This document shows, piece by piece, positions 1 to 8,802 of a DNA stretch of 14,716 bases. The stretch's first letter is position 1. Each line of letters opens with the position of its first letter. The notes beneath the pieces are model-generated. The model did not search any database. It had not been told where the DNA came from and worked only from the letters and a program-made list of their open reading frames with translations. A program made the position numbers and the translations under genes. The stretch covers positions 1-14,716 of the forward strand of contig JAMYHX010000732.1 of NCBI GenBank assembly GCA_025529335.1. The letters run 5' to 3'. This DNA comes from Rhizopus sp. PT2906. Taxonomy: Eukaryota; Mucoromycota; Mucoromycetes; Mucorales; Rhizopodaceae.

Positions 1-384
1 CGTCCTGGTTTTTTTCAAAAAGCTTGCTATGTCTTTTTCAAACTTGAAAGAATTACATTTGTACAAAGTCAGAATGTTTGACAGTGATGAATACTTTAGA
101 GATAGGCTATTAGACTTGGGCGATTTGAGCTTGCAAAAGTTATCATTTACTGCCAATGAAATATTTAATTTTTCAGGAAATCCAATGACACAGCTTGTAT
201 GCGTAGAAGTAAAGGGAAGGTGTCAATATATCAAAGTATGTGCTGGGGGATTCCAAAGACTATAACAAATGAGGAAGAGACTGAAGTCTGGAAAGGCGTG
301 GCTGCTAGTCATATACATCTCATAATGCGTAGTGCTCCTGCTCGCTTTGAGCTGAACAATGTCTATATTGAACTGATGATATAA
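1..384 (+). pseudogene. 3' part of a leucine-rich-repeat (F-box/LRR-like) gene, probably broken
   Basis: The frame is already open at position 2, so the gene enters from the left. It reads through LRR-like text (SNLKELHLYKV, LSLQKLSFTANEIFNF, MTQLVCVEVKG), with the regular leucine spacing typical of fungal F-box/LRR proteins. This frame stops near 263. A second frame (about 240-384) continues in the same style (EVWKGVAASHIHLIMRSA, ending ELNNVYIELMI). The two could be joined by an intron at 236-273 (donor GTATGT, acceptor ATGAG), which would restore the frame. At 38 nt it would be shorter than every other intron here (44-66 nt), so a frameshift is equally plausible. No F-box is visible because the N-terminus lies outside the window. 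LRR membership is a judgement from leucine spacing; the exact family is not established. Confidence 0.5.
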
Positions 385-404
385 TAATAAAAGAAAGCCC
401 TTTT

Positions 405-697
405 ACTTTATCAACACAAGATCAATGGGTAATTTTATTTTCACAAGTGCTTAAATTAGATGGCACACTCTTTACATCTGGATTTCTCATTTTTACTTCA
501 CTTGTACACTTTTAAAACAGAAATGAGTATACTTTTTTCTACAAAAACGGGAAAGGTGAAGTTGTAAATGAAAGTGGAAATATACATTTCGAGATGGATA
601 TTGACACTGAAGCATATTCCATTGACTACATACCAGTTATGATGAGCATTTAGACTATAAATTACCTGAAAAAAGCAAAAGAAAAGCTTCACAATAA
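405..697 (+). pseudogene. Decayed coding remnant, possibly the C-terminus of the LRR gene
   Basis: Downstream of the stop at 382-384 another frame gives protein-like text: TLSTQDQWVILFSQVLKLDG and, after an in-frame TAA at 513-515, EYTFFYKNGKGEVVNESGN and IHFEMDIDTEAYSIDYIPV, up to a TAG at 651-653. A shift of one base near 648 continues as LDYKLPEKSKRKASQ and ends in TAA at 695-697, followed by AATAAA-like DNA. One nonsense codon and two frame changes within 300 nt, each followed by sensible amino acid composition, suggest a gene that has lost its reading frame. I do not recognise the protein. It may belong with the LRR fragment upstream or be a separate relic. Confidence 0.4.
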
Positions 698-1505
698 AAA
701 GCGAAGCTTACATGAGGTAAATCCAACTTATTACTTTTTTAAAAGCAAAATAGTCAACATATTATGATCAACAACAACTTATTCAATGCATTACTATAAA
801 CTGTATGATTGTTGATGTAAACTTCATAGAGTGGTTATTTGGCATAAACAAAACCATTGTTAAAGGTATATTCTATAAATTATGCCATTTTGAGTTGTAG
901 CATTCACGTATAATGCATTTTTAACTTGAACAACCTTCAGTTTCCTTTCAAAAGAGTATTTTGCAGTGCCCTTTGTATGATCCTAAGTTAACATATATTC
1001 CCCTCCATAACTTCCTGGTCTACATTGTTTCTAAAGGATGTTTATGAATTATTGATTAGTAGAGGTGCTTTTGGTCTTTTGTACGAATATATTGGTAAAG
1101 AAAAAGAGTAAACTGGGAGTTTACGAGCTTCTTGAAGTGAAAATATATGGTCTATTTTGTGTAACTAAGCCATAAGTGGATCTCAAGCAGTCAAACGGGA
1201 TCATAAGGCACATATGCTTTACAGTTTTTATCTTCAAAGCGTACAATGAAAAAAGGATCAAGATTTATGATTCTAATTTAAAGTAAAATATGCCCTGAAT
1301 AGCATTTACTTTATTGACACGTTGAAGATAACTTGGCAAAAAAGAGGATCTACACGCAGATATTTTTCATTGGTTGAGATTTAATTAATATGTGAGGAAT
1401 TTTGTTTTTTTTATTAAACTCAAAAAACAGCGACGATTCTATTTTAAGTGAGTGCCTTTTCACTATTTTAGTCTTCTTTTTTTTTTTTTTTCTTTTTTAA
1501 ATTAA
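698..1505. other. Gene-free stretch upstream of SEC53, with weak coding-like relics
   Basis: There is no intact gene here. Two short plus-strand stretches look like former coding DNA. One is about 998-1111, including FLKDVYELLISRGAFGLLY and stopping at TAA 1109-1111. The other is about 1113-1286, in another frame, with an internal TAA at 1173-1175 (text such as GVYELLEVKIYGLFCVTKP and VDLKQSNGIIRHICFTVF). RGAFG is faintly like a kinase glycine-rich loop, which is too little for a call. From about 1384 the DNA should be the SEC53 promoter and leader; it ends in a T-rich tract at about 1475-1499 just before the ATG, a common layout in fungal genes. No clear TATA box is seen there. Confidence 0.5.
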
Positions 1506-2474
1506 ATGATGGCTATTGACTCTGGTTTCTTGGATCGTGAACAACCTGATACAATTGTTCTTTTTGACGTCGATGGTACATTGACGCCTGCACGCAATGT
1601 AAGTTATAATCCAATTTAATACCTTTTCCATACTGAACTTTTTATAGTTTATCTCTCAAGAAATGAAGGATTGTTTGGCAAATCTACGCAAGAAGGTTGC
1701 TATTGGATTCGTAGGTGGTTCTGATATCAGTAAACAATATGAACAGCTTGGAAGTACCAGTAATGTATTCGATTGATCGCTTGTCACTTTATGCTTATTT
1801 ATTATAATAGTCTTGGAAGATTTTGATTTCTGTTTTGCTGAAAATGGTCTTACTGCTTATCGTTTAGGAAAACAACTGGCATCTCAGGTAAGATTTACAT
1901 GTATTGCATTTTTTTTTGTAAATGCTTACATATCTGTAGAGTTTCATTCAATGGATCGGTGATGAAGAATATAACAAGTTGGTCAACTTCATTTTGCGTT
2001 ATATTGCTGATTTAGATATTCCCAAAAAGAGGTACATTTGTCATGTTTCAAAAAGAAGTGTTATTAATATGATCTAAAAGAGGTACATTTATTGAATTTC
2101 GTAACGGAATGATCAATGTGTCACCTATCGGACGTAACTGCTCAAGAGAAGAACGTAATGAATTTGAAAAGTACGATCTTTCAATCCGCATTCGAGAAAA
2201 ATTCGTTGAAGCACTCAAAAAGGAATTCTCACATCTTTCATTGACTTATTCTATTGGAGGACAAATCTCTTTTGATGTATTCCCCACAGGATGGGATAAA
2301 ACTTACTGTTTGCGTCATCTTAAAGCCGATGGTTTCAAAAACATTCACTTCTTTGGTGATAAGACATTTGAAGGTGGTAATGATTATGAAATTTATACTC
2401 ATCCCGAAGTCATTGGTCATAGCGTAAAGAGTCCCGAAGACACAATGCGTATCTTGTCTGAATTATTTCCTTAA
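1506..2474 (+). CDS. SEC53: Phosphomannomutase (eukaryotic PMM, HAD superfamily)
   Basis: The enzyme converts mannose-6-phosphate to mannose-1-phosphate in the cytosol, the step before GDP-mannose for N- and O-glycosylation, GPI anchors and cell-wall mannans. Five exons (1506-1598, 1648-1759, 1811-1887, 1940-2031, 2081-2474) give 255 residues; I recall yeast Sec53 as 254. The HAD nucleophile motif DVDGTLTPAR has its aspartates at residues 21 and 23. Family text follows in order: GFVGGSD, EQLGSTILEDFDF, AENGLTAYRLGKQLASQSF, DIPKKRGTFIEFRNGM, NVSPIGRNCS, and DKTFEGGNDYEIY near the C-terminus. All introns are GT-AG and 49-52 nt. ATG 1506 is followed at once by ATG 1509, so the start could be either. 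Intron 2 was placed at 1760-1810 because it alone gives the conserved EQLG-ILEDFDF reading. Intron 4 (2032-2080) is flanked by a direct repeat, described separately. The catalytic residues appear intact. Confidence 0.96.
2025..2090 (+). repeat. 15-nt direct repeat at both ends of SEC53 intron 4
   Basis: AAAAGAGGTACATTT occurs at 2025-2039, across the donor site, and again at 2076-2090, across the acceptor site, 51 nt apart. The ten bases after each copy still match at five positions (TTTC shared). Splicing from GT 2032-2033 to AG 2079-2080 removes 49 nt and gives the conserved PKKRGTFIEF. Removing one whole 51-nt repeat unit would shift the frame into a stop. Confidence 0.9.
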
Positions 2475-2616
2475 TAAAATGCTTATTGTTGTTATTGTCC
2501 GGAACCCCCACTTTCTTCCTTTCCGAGAATTGATATAAATAGTAGTTTGTGCTTTTTTCCCCAAAAAAATCTATATAAATACCTCTCTTTCTTTCCCCTT
2601 TCTCTTTTCATAAAAT
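2475..2616 (+). promoter_or_regulatory. Short SEC53-MSP intergenic region with TATA box
   Basis: Only 142 nt separate the SEC53 stop from the next start. TATATAAATA at 2572-2581 lies about 36-45 nt upstream of the ATG and is followed by a pyrimidine-rich leader (CTCTCTTTCTTTCCCC and similar). This fits a TATA-type core promoter with a short 5' UTR. A second AT-rich motif, GATATAAATAG, sits at about 2532-2542. The SEC53 transcript must end in the same space. Confidence 0.55.
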
Positions 2617-3810
2617 ATGGTCAAAGGATATTCATCCTCTGTTTATAGTTTCAAAAGCACAAAGAGCGCAAAGAGCGGTAAATCCTTTTTTTCCTTATCG
2701 GAATCGTCCACAGACTCTTTATGGAGAAATATTAAAAATTGGATACCTTCTTACAGCAGAAAAAAGAAGAGCGATAATGATTCGATAAGCACATCATCTT
2801 TTACTTCAATCAATCGGTTTAAAAGATTATTTAACAATAAACAGATATCCCCTCGTGCAAGCTTTGACATGGAAGTCTCCACAGAAGATTCAATACTAGA
2901 AACAAGTTCGACTTTAAACTCAACTGGACCTGTTGGCATCCTGATTAACAGAGAAAAAGATTCAGAAGAGGCGATAAAGGAAAGAAGAGAAAGAAGAAGA
3001 CGTAAAAGAAGAGAGAATATGCTAAAACACTATCACACAGTGGATCATGAATGTTCCTCTTCGTCTTCTGACACTCTACTGACGCCACAAAACGAAGTTT
3101 CCTTTCAGATGGATGACCCAAGAATCATGTTTTTAGAACCAAGTCCAGTACCAAGGTTTCGTAATGTAGCACCTCCACCTCCACCTTCACCGCCTTATAT
3201 GAACATAATCATTGACGAAGAGTTGAGTAATAGTAATAATAATGATATCATTAGCATCATTCAACCCTTTGAGAATGACTCAACGCCTACTATCCTGACT
3301 CCCAAGAGCATTATCAATCAAACCAAACAGAGCTCAAACGAGTATTCGATGGACGAACATGAACGACGTATTTCATTACTTATTGAATCGCTCAAGCTGA
3401 ATCAAAACAAAAAGAAATACAAGCTTTATTTCCATGAACCTTATTTTAGAGGACAAACACTGAGATTATCACTTGAAAACACAATACCAGAAGATCACAT
3501 TATCCTATTCAAGTTTTTGACAACCAACACAAATAATAAAGTGGAAAGATACTTTGTTAGACCGAGTGCAGGCAAAATAGTCGACTCAAGAGAGACGGAT
3601 ATCATGATCTTTTTAAATCAAGTTCCACCTCAACAAACAAAGGATACCCTCATAATCCGCTGGGCTGCTGTTCAAAGAAATACTGAAATAGAGACATGGT
3701 TAAATAACCTGCCCGAGTTGACAAGAAGAAGATGGATCGATATGTTGGATGAACAATGGCCAAACCAAGTGACAATAAAACTAACGAAAATAAAGGTTGA
3801 ATTTGTTTAA
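2617..3810 (+). CDS. MSP/VAP-domain protein with long disordered N-terminus
   Basis: This intronless gene encodes 397 residues. Residues 1-265 look disordered: they are rich in Ser, Lys and Asn, with a very basic stretch at about 121-135 (KERRERRRRKRREN) that could be nuclear or membrane-targeting, and a proline run (PPPPPSPP) near 185-193. From about residue 268 to the end the text fits a major sperm protein (MSP) fold as in VAP proteins: LRLSLENT, then HIILFKFLTTNT, RYFVRPSAGKI, and DTLIIRWAAVQ. VAPs bind FFAT-motif proteins at ER contact sites and carry a C-terminal membrane anchor. Here the protein ends at KIKVEFV with no hydrophobic tail. The VAP pocket text FKVKTT reads FKFLTT, so a lysine I associate with FFAT binding is a leucine. 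The fold call is good; the role is unknown. The gene runs tail to tail with the next one, 3 nt apart. Confidence 0.75.
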   Translation: MVKGYSSSVYSFKSTKSAKSGKSFFSLSESSTDSLWRNIKNWIPSYSRKKKSDNDSISTSSFTSINRFKRLFNNKQISPRASFDMEVSTEDSILETSSTLNSTGPVGILINREKDSEEAIKERRERRRRKRRENMLKHYHTVDHECSSSSSDTLLTPQNEVSFQMDDPRIMFLEPSPVPRFRNVAPPPPPSPPYMNIIIDEELSNSNNNDIISIIQPFENDSTPTILTPKSIINQTKQSSNEYSMDEHERRISLLIESLKLNQNKKKYKLYFHEPYFRGQTLRLSLENTIPEDHIILFKFLTTNTNNKVERYFVRPSAGKIVDSRETDIMIFLNQVPPQQTKDTLIIRWAAVQRNTEIETWLNNLPELTRRRWIDMLDEQWPNQVTIKLTKIKVEFV

Positions 3811-3813
3811 TGT

Positions 3814-5108
3814 TTAACATAATACATGCTGTGCATTGTTGTATAAATAAAGTGTTTCGTTCATCAACACTTCAATGCTACTTCCTCCCTGCACACTCAC
3901 TTTCTCGATAATATATTTTAACCATGCTGCAATCTTACTTCCTTTGTTCTTGTTGAAGGGCCATCCAGTCAATTGGATGATGCCAGAGATTGTGCCGACA
4001 CTGTAATGAGGTCCCATGGATATAAACATGGCCGGACTGGCACTATGATATGGAACCATCTCTTGTCCGCTCAACACTCTTGACAGATTACGTACACAGT
4101 GCAAGGCCTGCATATGTGCTATGTAATACAGTTTAGGTTCTCCAATGTTATTGATGTCTCCTATCGCAAACACATTATCCGTTCCTCTCACATTCAATGT
4201 CCTTTCCACATGGATATATCCTTTTTCATCTAACCAGTCTGCATGTGACTCTTTCAGAAACTCTGAATTAGGCTTCACACCGATGCAGTTATAGACCAAG
4301 TCTGCCTTGATCTGCCTATGCGTCTTGTCTGTTTCATATACATTCTCTGCTTTTTTCTCTGCTTTTTCATTCATGATCAACACAATGTTTTCTCGATGCT
4401 CCAAAATACGCTGTGCATGCTTCCCTAGATTCGCTGGTGCGCTAGACAACACCTGCTCGCCGCTGTTGATCAACGTAATGGCCTTTTGTGGTGACCGGTA
4501 CGATATTTCACTGACTACCTCTACTCCAACGGGACCTCCTCCGATACACAAGATGCTATCTGCGGTCAAGTACGCCTGTCTTTGTTCCTTCAAGTAAGCT
4601 AATCGTGTCTCAAGCGAAAGAGTATACGTGATGTCATTTGTTTTCCATGGGTCAGCGTAGCTTGATCCAGTACAGATCGTCACATAATCGTAATCGATAC
4701 GTATAACCTCATCTTCACTTGTCGCAACAAGTACTGATGAACTAATATATTAGAAAAAAATAAATAGAGCAATACCCACATATACCTTGGTTATCCTTTA
4801 GGTCCTGAACACTTCCAAGTACAAACTTCACATTCATCTTTTTCAAGATAGTCTCATAATCAAAGGTGATATCCATAAAGTGTCTCTGAAATTCCTCGTC
4901 AGTCTTTTCATACAAGACTGAGCATAGTGCTGGTGTATATTCAAAGAATGCCTAATAATACTACAGTAAGCTCATGATGCTTTTTTTCTTTTTTCTTTAC
5001 TTTGTTATCCACAAGAACAACGTCCATATCAGAAATCTTTGATCGTCTTAGCCTTACTGCAACCATAAATCCAGCTGCACCACCTCCTAATATGACTAGT
5101 TTTTTCAT
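3814..5108 (-). CDS. AIFM2/FSP1-like FAD-dependent NAD(P)H oxidoreductase
   Basis: The protein belongs to the pyridine-nucleotide-disulfide oxidoreductase fold, AIF subgroup. Members such as AIFM2/FSP1 oxidise NAD(P)H and reduce quinones, protecting membranes against lipid peroxidation. Three exons (5108-5001, 4951-4786, 4733-3814) give 397 residues. The start MKKLVILGGGAAGFMVAVRL holds the first Rossmann glycine motif for FAD. FEYTPALC at about residues 40-47 is characteristic of this group (AIF-like proteins have FEYTP or similar). TICTGSSYADPWK follows near residue 110. A second Rossmann motif, SILCIGGGPVGVEVVSEI, for NAD(P)H lies near 150-167, and the FAD-contacting FAIGDIN near 280. Intron 2 was ended at 4734 because the earlier AG at 4742 breaks the frame. 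There is no Gly at position 2, so the N-myristoylation known for human FSP1 is not expected. The exact substrate is inference. It shares a promoter region with IML2. Confidence 0.85.
3846..3851 (+). terminator. Candidate poly(A) signal of the MSP gene
   Basis: AATAAA lies 36 nt beyond the MSP stop codon, inside the last codons of the opposite-strand FSP1-like gene. If used, the MSP mRNA overlaps that gene's coding region in antisense. Confidence 0.45.
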
Positions 5109-5508
5109 TTTATATTTACAAGAAAGAAAGAAAGAAAAAGTCTTTTGCGCGACACGATCTAAAATGTGTAGCCAATGAATTTACTTGTTTCTTAAAGAAA
5201 GCATGAAAATCAACAATGAAGGTTCTATTTTTTTTAATAGAAAAACATTATAACCTTTATGTGGCATATTCACATATAGGTTTTGGGAACTTTTGGTTAT
5301 TTATTACTATATTTCTCACTGATAGATCAATCGACGCATTCGACAAGAATATACTTGCTAAAAGACCCTCATGTGCTGGGCTTAAATGAATATAGAAGAG
5401 ATACAAGCGTCCCTTCTCCGCTAATGAGTTTCTGTTGCACTACAATTTTATGATTACTTTCCCCCCTTTTTTTCTTCTTTTTCTCTCTCTCTCTCTTTTT
5501 TAAAAATA
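5109..5508. promoter_or_regulatory. Divergent promoter between the FSP1-like gene and IML2
   Basis: These 400 nt contain no gene and must serve both head-to-head genes. They hold a strong inverted repeat at 5252-5282 (listed separately). Next to IML2 lies a long pyrimidine tract, with C and T runs at 5461-5477 and CT repeats at about 5482-5496, ending about 8 nt before the ATG. Next to the FSP1-like start is a purine run on the plus strand (AAGAAAGAAAGAAAG, 5120s), which is the mirror arrangement. No convincing TATA box is visible. Confidence 0.6.
5252..5282. repeat. 12-bp inverted repeat (11/12) with 7-nt spacer in divergent promoter
   Basis: AACCTTTATGTG (5252-5263) pairs with CACATATAGGTT (5271-5282) at 11 of 12 positions; the only mismatch is T5257/T5277. 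The spacer is GCATATT. It lies about 145 nt from the FSP1-like ATG and 227 nt from the IML2 ATG. It could be a dyad site for a dimeric regulator or a DNA hairpin. It is not placed like a transcription terminator. Confidence 0.8.
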
Positions 5509-8500
5509 ATGCGTAAAAGTACAACAAAAGGTTCAAACAAAAAAACAATATGGAAAGGGATTCAAAAGAAATCATCAGAAGCAACCATCAAAAAGTCTCA
5601 AGATACTGATCAATTATCAACCAAGGTAATTATTTCATATAGGATCATTGTATAATAACTTTATTTTCAACAGACAGATACTATCAGATCAAGGTCTTCT
5701 TCAATAACTAGTATAGATGATTTTGAAGATGCTGTGCAAGATGATATAGACGATGAAGATGATGAAGATGATGATTATTTTCAAGACGAAAAGACATCAA
5801 ATGAACCAGAGAAACCCATAGAGACAGAACAAAAGCAAGAAAAAGAGCAAGAACAAAAGCAAGGACAGCCATCAGAGATGTCTTTTATTTTACCTGCTCT
5901 GCAAAACCATGGATACGTATCTGATGAAGATGATGATGATATATCTCTAAAGGATCCTAATGAGCCAGTAGAGGAGTTACCACAGCTCGATGAAATCAAG
6001 TTGGAACAAGAAGAAAATGGAAAAGATAAAAAAGAAGAAGAAACGACAAAAGATGAAGAAAAAGAAAAGGCAAAAGATGAGCAAGAGGAAAGAGTAAAAG
6101 AAATCGAGCAACTTGAAGTTGCATCTACTCCTATCGAGCTCAAGTCAGGTTCCACTGAAAAACCCGCTACATATGAGCCTATCCCGGTCGAGAAGCCTAA
6201 AGTGGAGCAAAAGAAGATAGAAATTGATGTGGTAGAAGAAAAGCATGATGTTCACACACCAGAGTTGGTTCCTGAACACAATACGTCTAAAAATGATGTA
6301 CAAGAAAAATCGACTGCCATTGAAAAAATTACAAACAGCGACGAACAAGACACCTCTGTTTCTCGTACAAGTGGTGAGCAGCCTAACCACTTGGCTAGTA
6401 TTCTTCCGGCTGTTGAAGAATCTCTCAAGAATATGTCATCTTCAGCTACCGTGAAGAAATCAGTGGAAGAAGAGTTGCCATCAGAGGAAAGAGAACGAGC
6501 AAGTCGAAGCAGAGAGTTTGAGTACTCTATTGAGGATCCTATTGATTTAGACATGTTTAGAGATAACGTTATTGCTATTCAGTCGATTGATCCCAAGGAT
6601 ATACCCATCAACGACCTTAAGCCTCGTCAACAGGAAGAGGCAGGTAATGTATTACGTTTATTTAAATACAACCAAATACTAATTATTCTTTGGGGCGATA
6701 GATCAACCTATTAGAGATGGAATGAAATATTTGTTTGATAACCGTTTTATGAAAGCCAAGGCCATCTTTCAAACAAAGGCAAGTATTGATCCCCTCTATG
6801 CACTCGGGTTGGGAGCAATGGCCTTTATTAAGGCTATTATGACATACCATGAAAACGATAAAGAAACCGCCATGACTGCACTAGCTACAGCTTATACCAT
6901 CGCCAAGGCACAGATTGACAACACATCCTTCAAGAAGCCATTCAAGGATACTGTCACTCAATACTTTACCTCTTTATTATCATCCAACAGTACTGGGTTA
7001 CCTACGAACCCACCCGCATCCACCATGCCCAACAGTAGTGGTGGTATCGCCAATCCGAATTCCTTCATGCCCAATGGATTACTCAGAGCTCATGTCATCA
7101 AGGCCGAATGTTGTTTATTGATGGGTATTCTTCAGATGACTCAAGAAAGCGTTGTTGGTTACTTGAAATGTGGATTAAATATAAGACGAGGTTTGTTTTT
7201 GATAGAGATCAAACGTGACATAAGCTCATCATGATTGTTTTCATTAGCATATCACAGTTATAGCATTGTATGGCAAGAATATAAGCGCATGGGTCAAGAA
7301 TATACTAAATATATGGATCGTGATACTGTTTCCGCCATTCAGTTTGGTATTGGCTCGGTGCATCTCATCTTGTCTTCTTTACCACCCAAGATCTTGAAGA
7401 TCTTTTCTCTTTTAGGATGGAAGAGCGATAAACAACTGGGATTCGCTTTATTGAAGCTCTGTTTAGAAGGTCGAGGCATTCGTGCTCCGTTAGCCTCTTT
7501 GACGTAAGAATTTATAATATAACAAAATCATACACTAATACTCTATTGATTAGATTACTCGCTTACTATTCTGTTCTGACCTCATTTACTCCTCAACTGT
7601 ATACAAAAGAGATGATGAATCCTGCCATCGAATGTCTCTTGGACGCTCAATCAAATCATCCCAACTCTTGCTTCTTTCTCTTTTTTGCTGCTCGTATTGC
7701 CAGAGTCGCCAAGAACTTGCCACTGTCAACTCAATCATTCACGTTTGCAGCGGAATCAAGTAAGGGCGAATGGACCGAAGTAGCAATGAAGCAGTTATCC
7801 GATTATGAGATTGGGTTCAACCTAGCACTAGAGTTGAACTGGAAGGCAGCCGCTGAATACTTTGATCAACTCAGCAAGGAAAAATATTGGTCTCCAGCCT
7901 TCTCCAAATACTTTGTAGGCGCCTGCTATGAGATGCTGGGTCAAAGAACCGAGGCGATTCTAGCATTTGCTCAAGTAACAGAGCTCGCCAAGGATAATAG
8001 CAAAAAGACATACATTGACTCTTATGTGGAAAAAAAGGTTGAATTTTTCCAAAAGAGTGGATACCAAGATATGGACTTTAGCTTGCCCGGTTTGGAAATA
8101 TTCCTTGTCTTGAACGCCTTTGAATATATGGATAAGGAGCTGTTAGAATCATGTCTTGAAAAGGTACAGCACACGCTTGAGCTGATTTATGAACGTGAAA
8201 AGATCGAGTACAACATTCGTCTTCGTGAACTGGTCCCTGCTGCAGCACCACCAGACTATTATGATCAACGATCTGTGTTGCTATTAACCAAGGCATCCAT
8301 CCTGAACTCACTCGGTCGTCATAGCGAAACGATTGCTCATCTCAATTGGGTGTTGGATCATAAGGACTGTATCAAACACGAGACTTGGGTTGTGCCATTT
8401 GCATATTGGGGTAAAACGTTATCTTTTGTATACAGATTGTGTTTTGCTTAATTTTTATATATAGAATCAGGCATCACTGCTTGGAGATTAGGTAATTACA

Positions 8501-8703
8501 CAAAGAGTCGTAAGCTATGGCAACTGGCTATGACTTGTACAAAATACGATTTTGAATACCGTATGGCGGTTCGTTTGAGTTTGGCACTTAGTAAATGTGA
8601 TGAAATGGGTATTACTCATATTGATGATAAAGAATTGAAAGGCACAAGCACAAATAGCCGAAAGCGTATGCCTGTCCTAAGTAATACCCCTCAAGCGGCT
8701 TAA
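5509..8703 (+). CDS. IML2: TTC39/Iml2-family tetratricopeptide protein with acidic N-terminal extension
   Basis: Iml2/TTC39 proteins are cytosolic or mitochondria-associated TPR proteins; yeast Iml2 is linked to clearance of protein inclusions and to lipid droplets. Six exons (5509-5625, 5674-6643, 6702-7190, 7248-7503, 7554-8410, 8465-8703) give 975 residues. Introns are 48, 58, 57, 50 and 54 nt; intron 3 has the unusual donor GTTTGT. Residues 1-40 are basic. Residues about 50-340 are low-complexity and rich in Glu, Asp, Lys and Gln. The family domain follows from about 345: RDGMKYLFDNRFMKAKAIFQ, DPLYALGLGAMAFIKAIMTY, LLRAHVIKAECCLLMGILQM, SAIQFGIGSVHLILSSLPPK, LKIFSLLGWKSDKQLGFALL, then the helical repeats YEIGFNLALELNWKAAAEYF and AFSKYFVGACYEMLGQRTEA, and a C-terminal GITAWRLGNYTKSRKLWQLA. 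As I recall, yeast Iml2 is about 730 residues, so the extra length is the acidic extension. Gene symbol is by family, not proven orthology. Confidence 0.85.
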
Positions 8704-8766
8704 GCAATATACATCATACGCTTAAAGTGTCTCTTTTAATTATTCTAAAGAGCCTTATTGCATTAA

Positions 8767-8772
8767 AATAAA
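8767..8772 (+). terminator. Candidate poly(A) signal of IML2
   Basis: AATAAA lies 64 nt past the IML2 stop codon, within the 99-nt gap that separates it from the convergent ERG12 gene. Confidence 0.45.
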
Positions 8773-8802
8773 CAGTGATCAATAATCAAGGATATACATG
8801 TA

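Noticed and set aside
5781..6554. Long open frames opposite the acidic region of IML2
   Set aside because: They are Ser/Phe-rich mirror images of the Glu/Lys codon repeats and lack any independent protein character.
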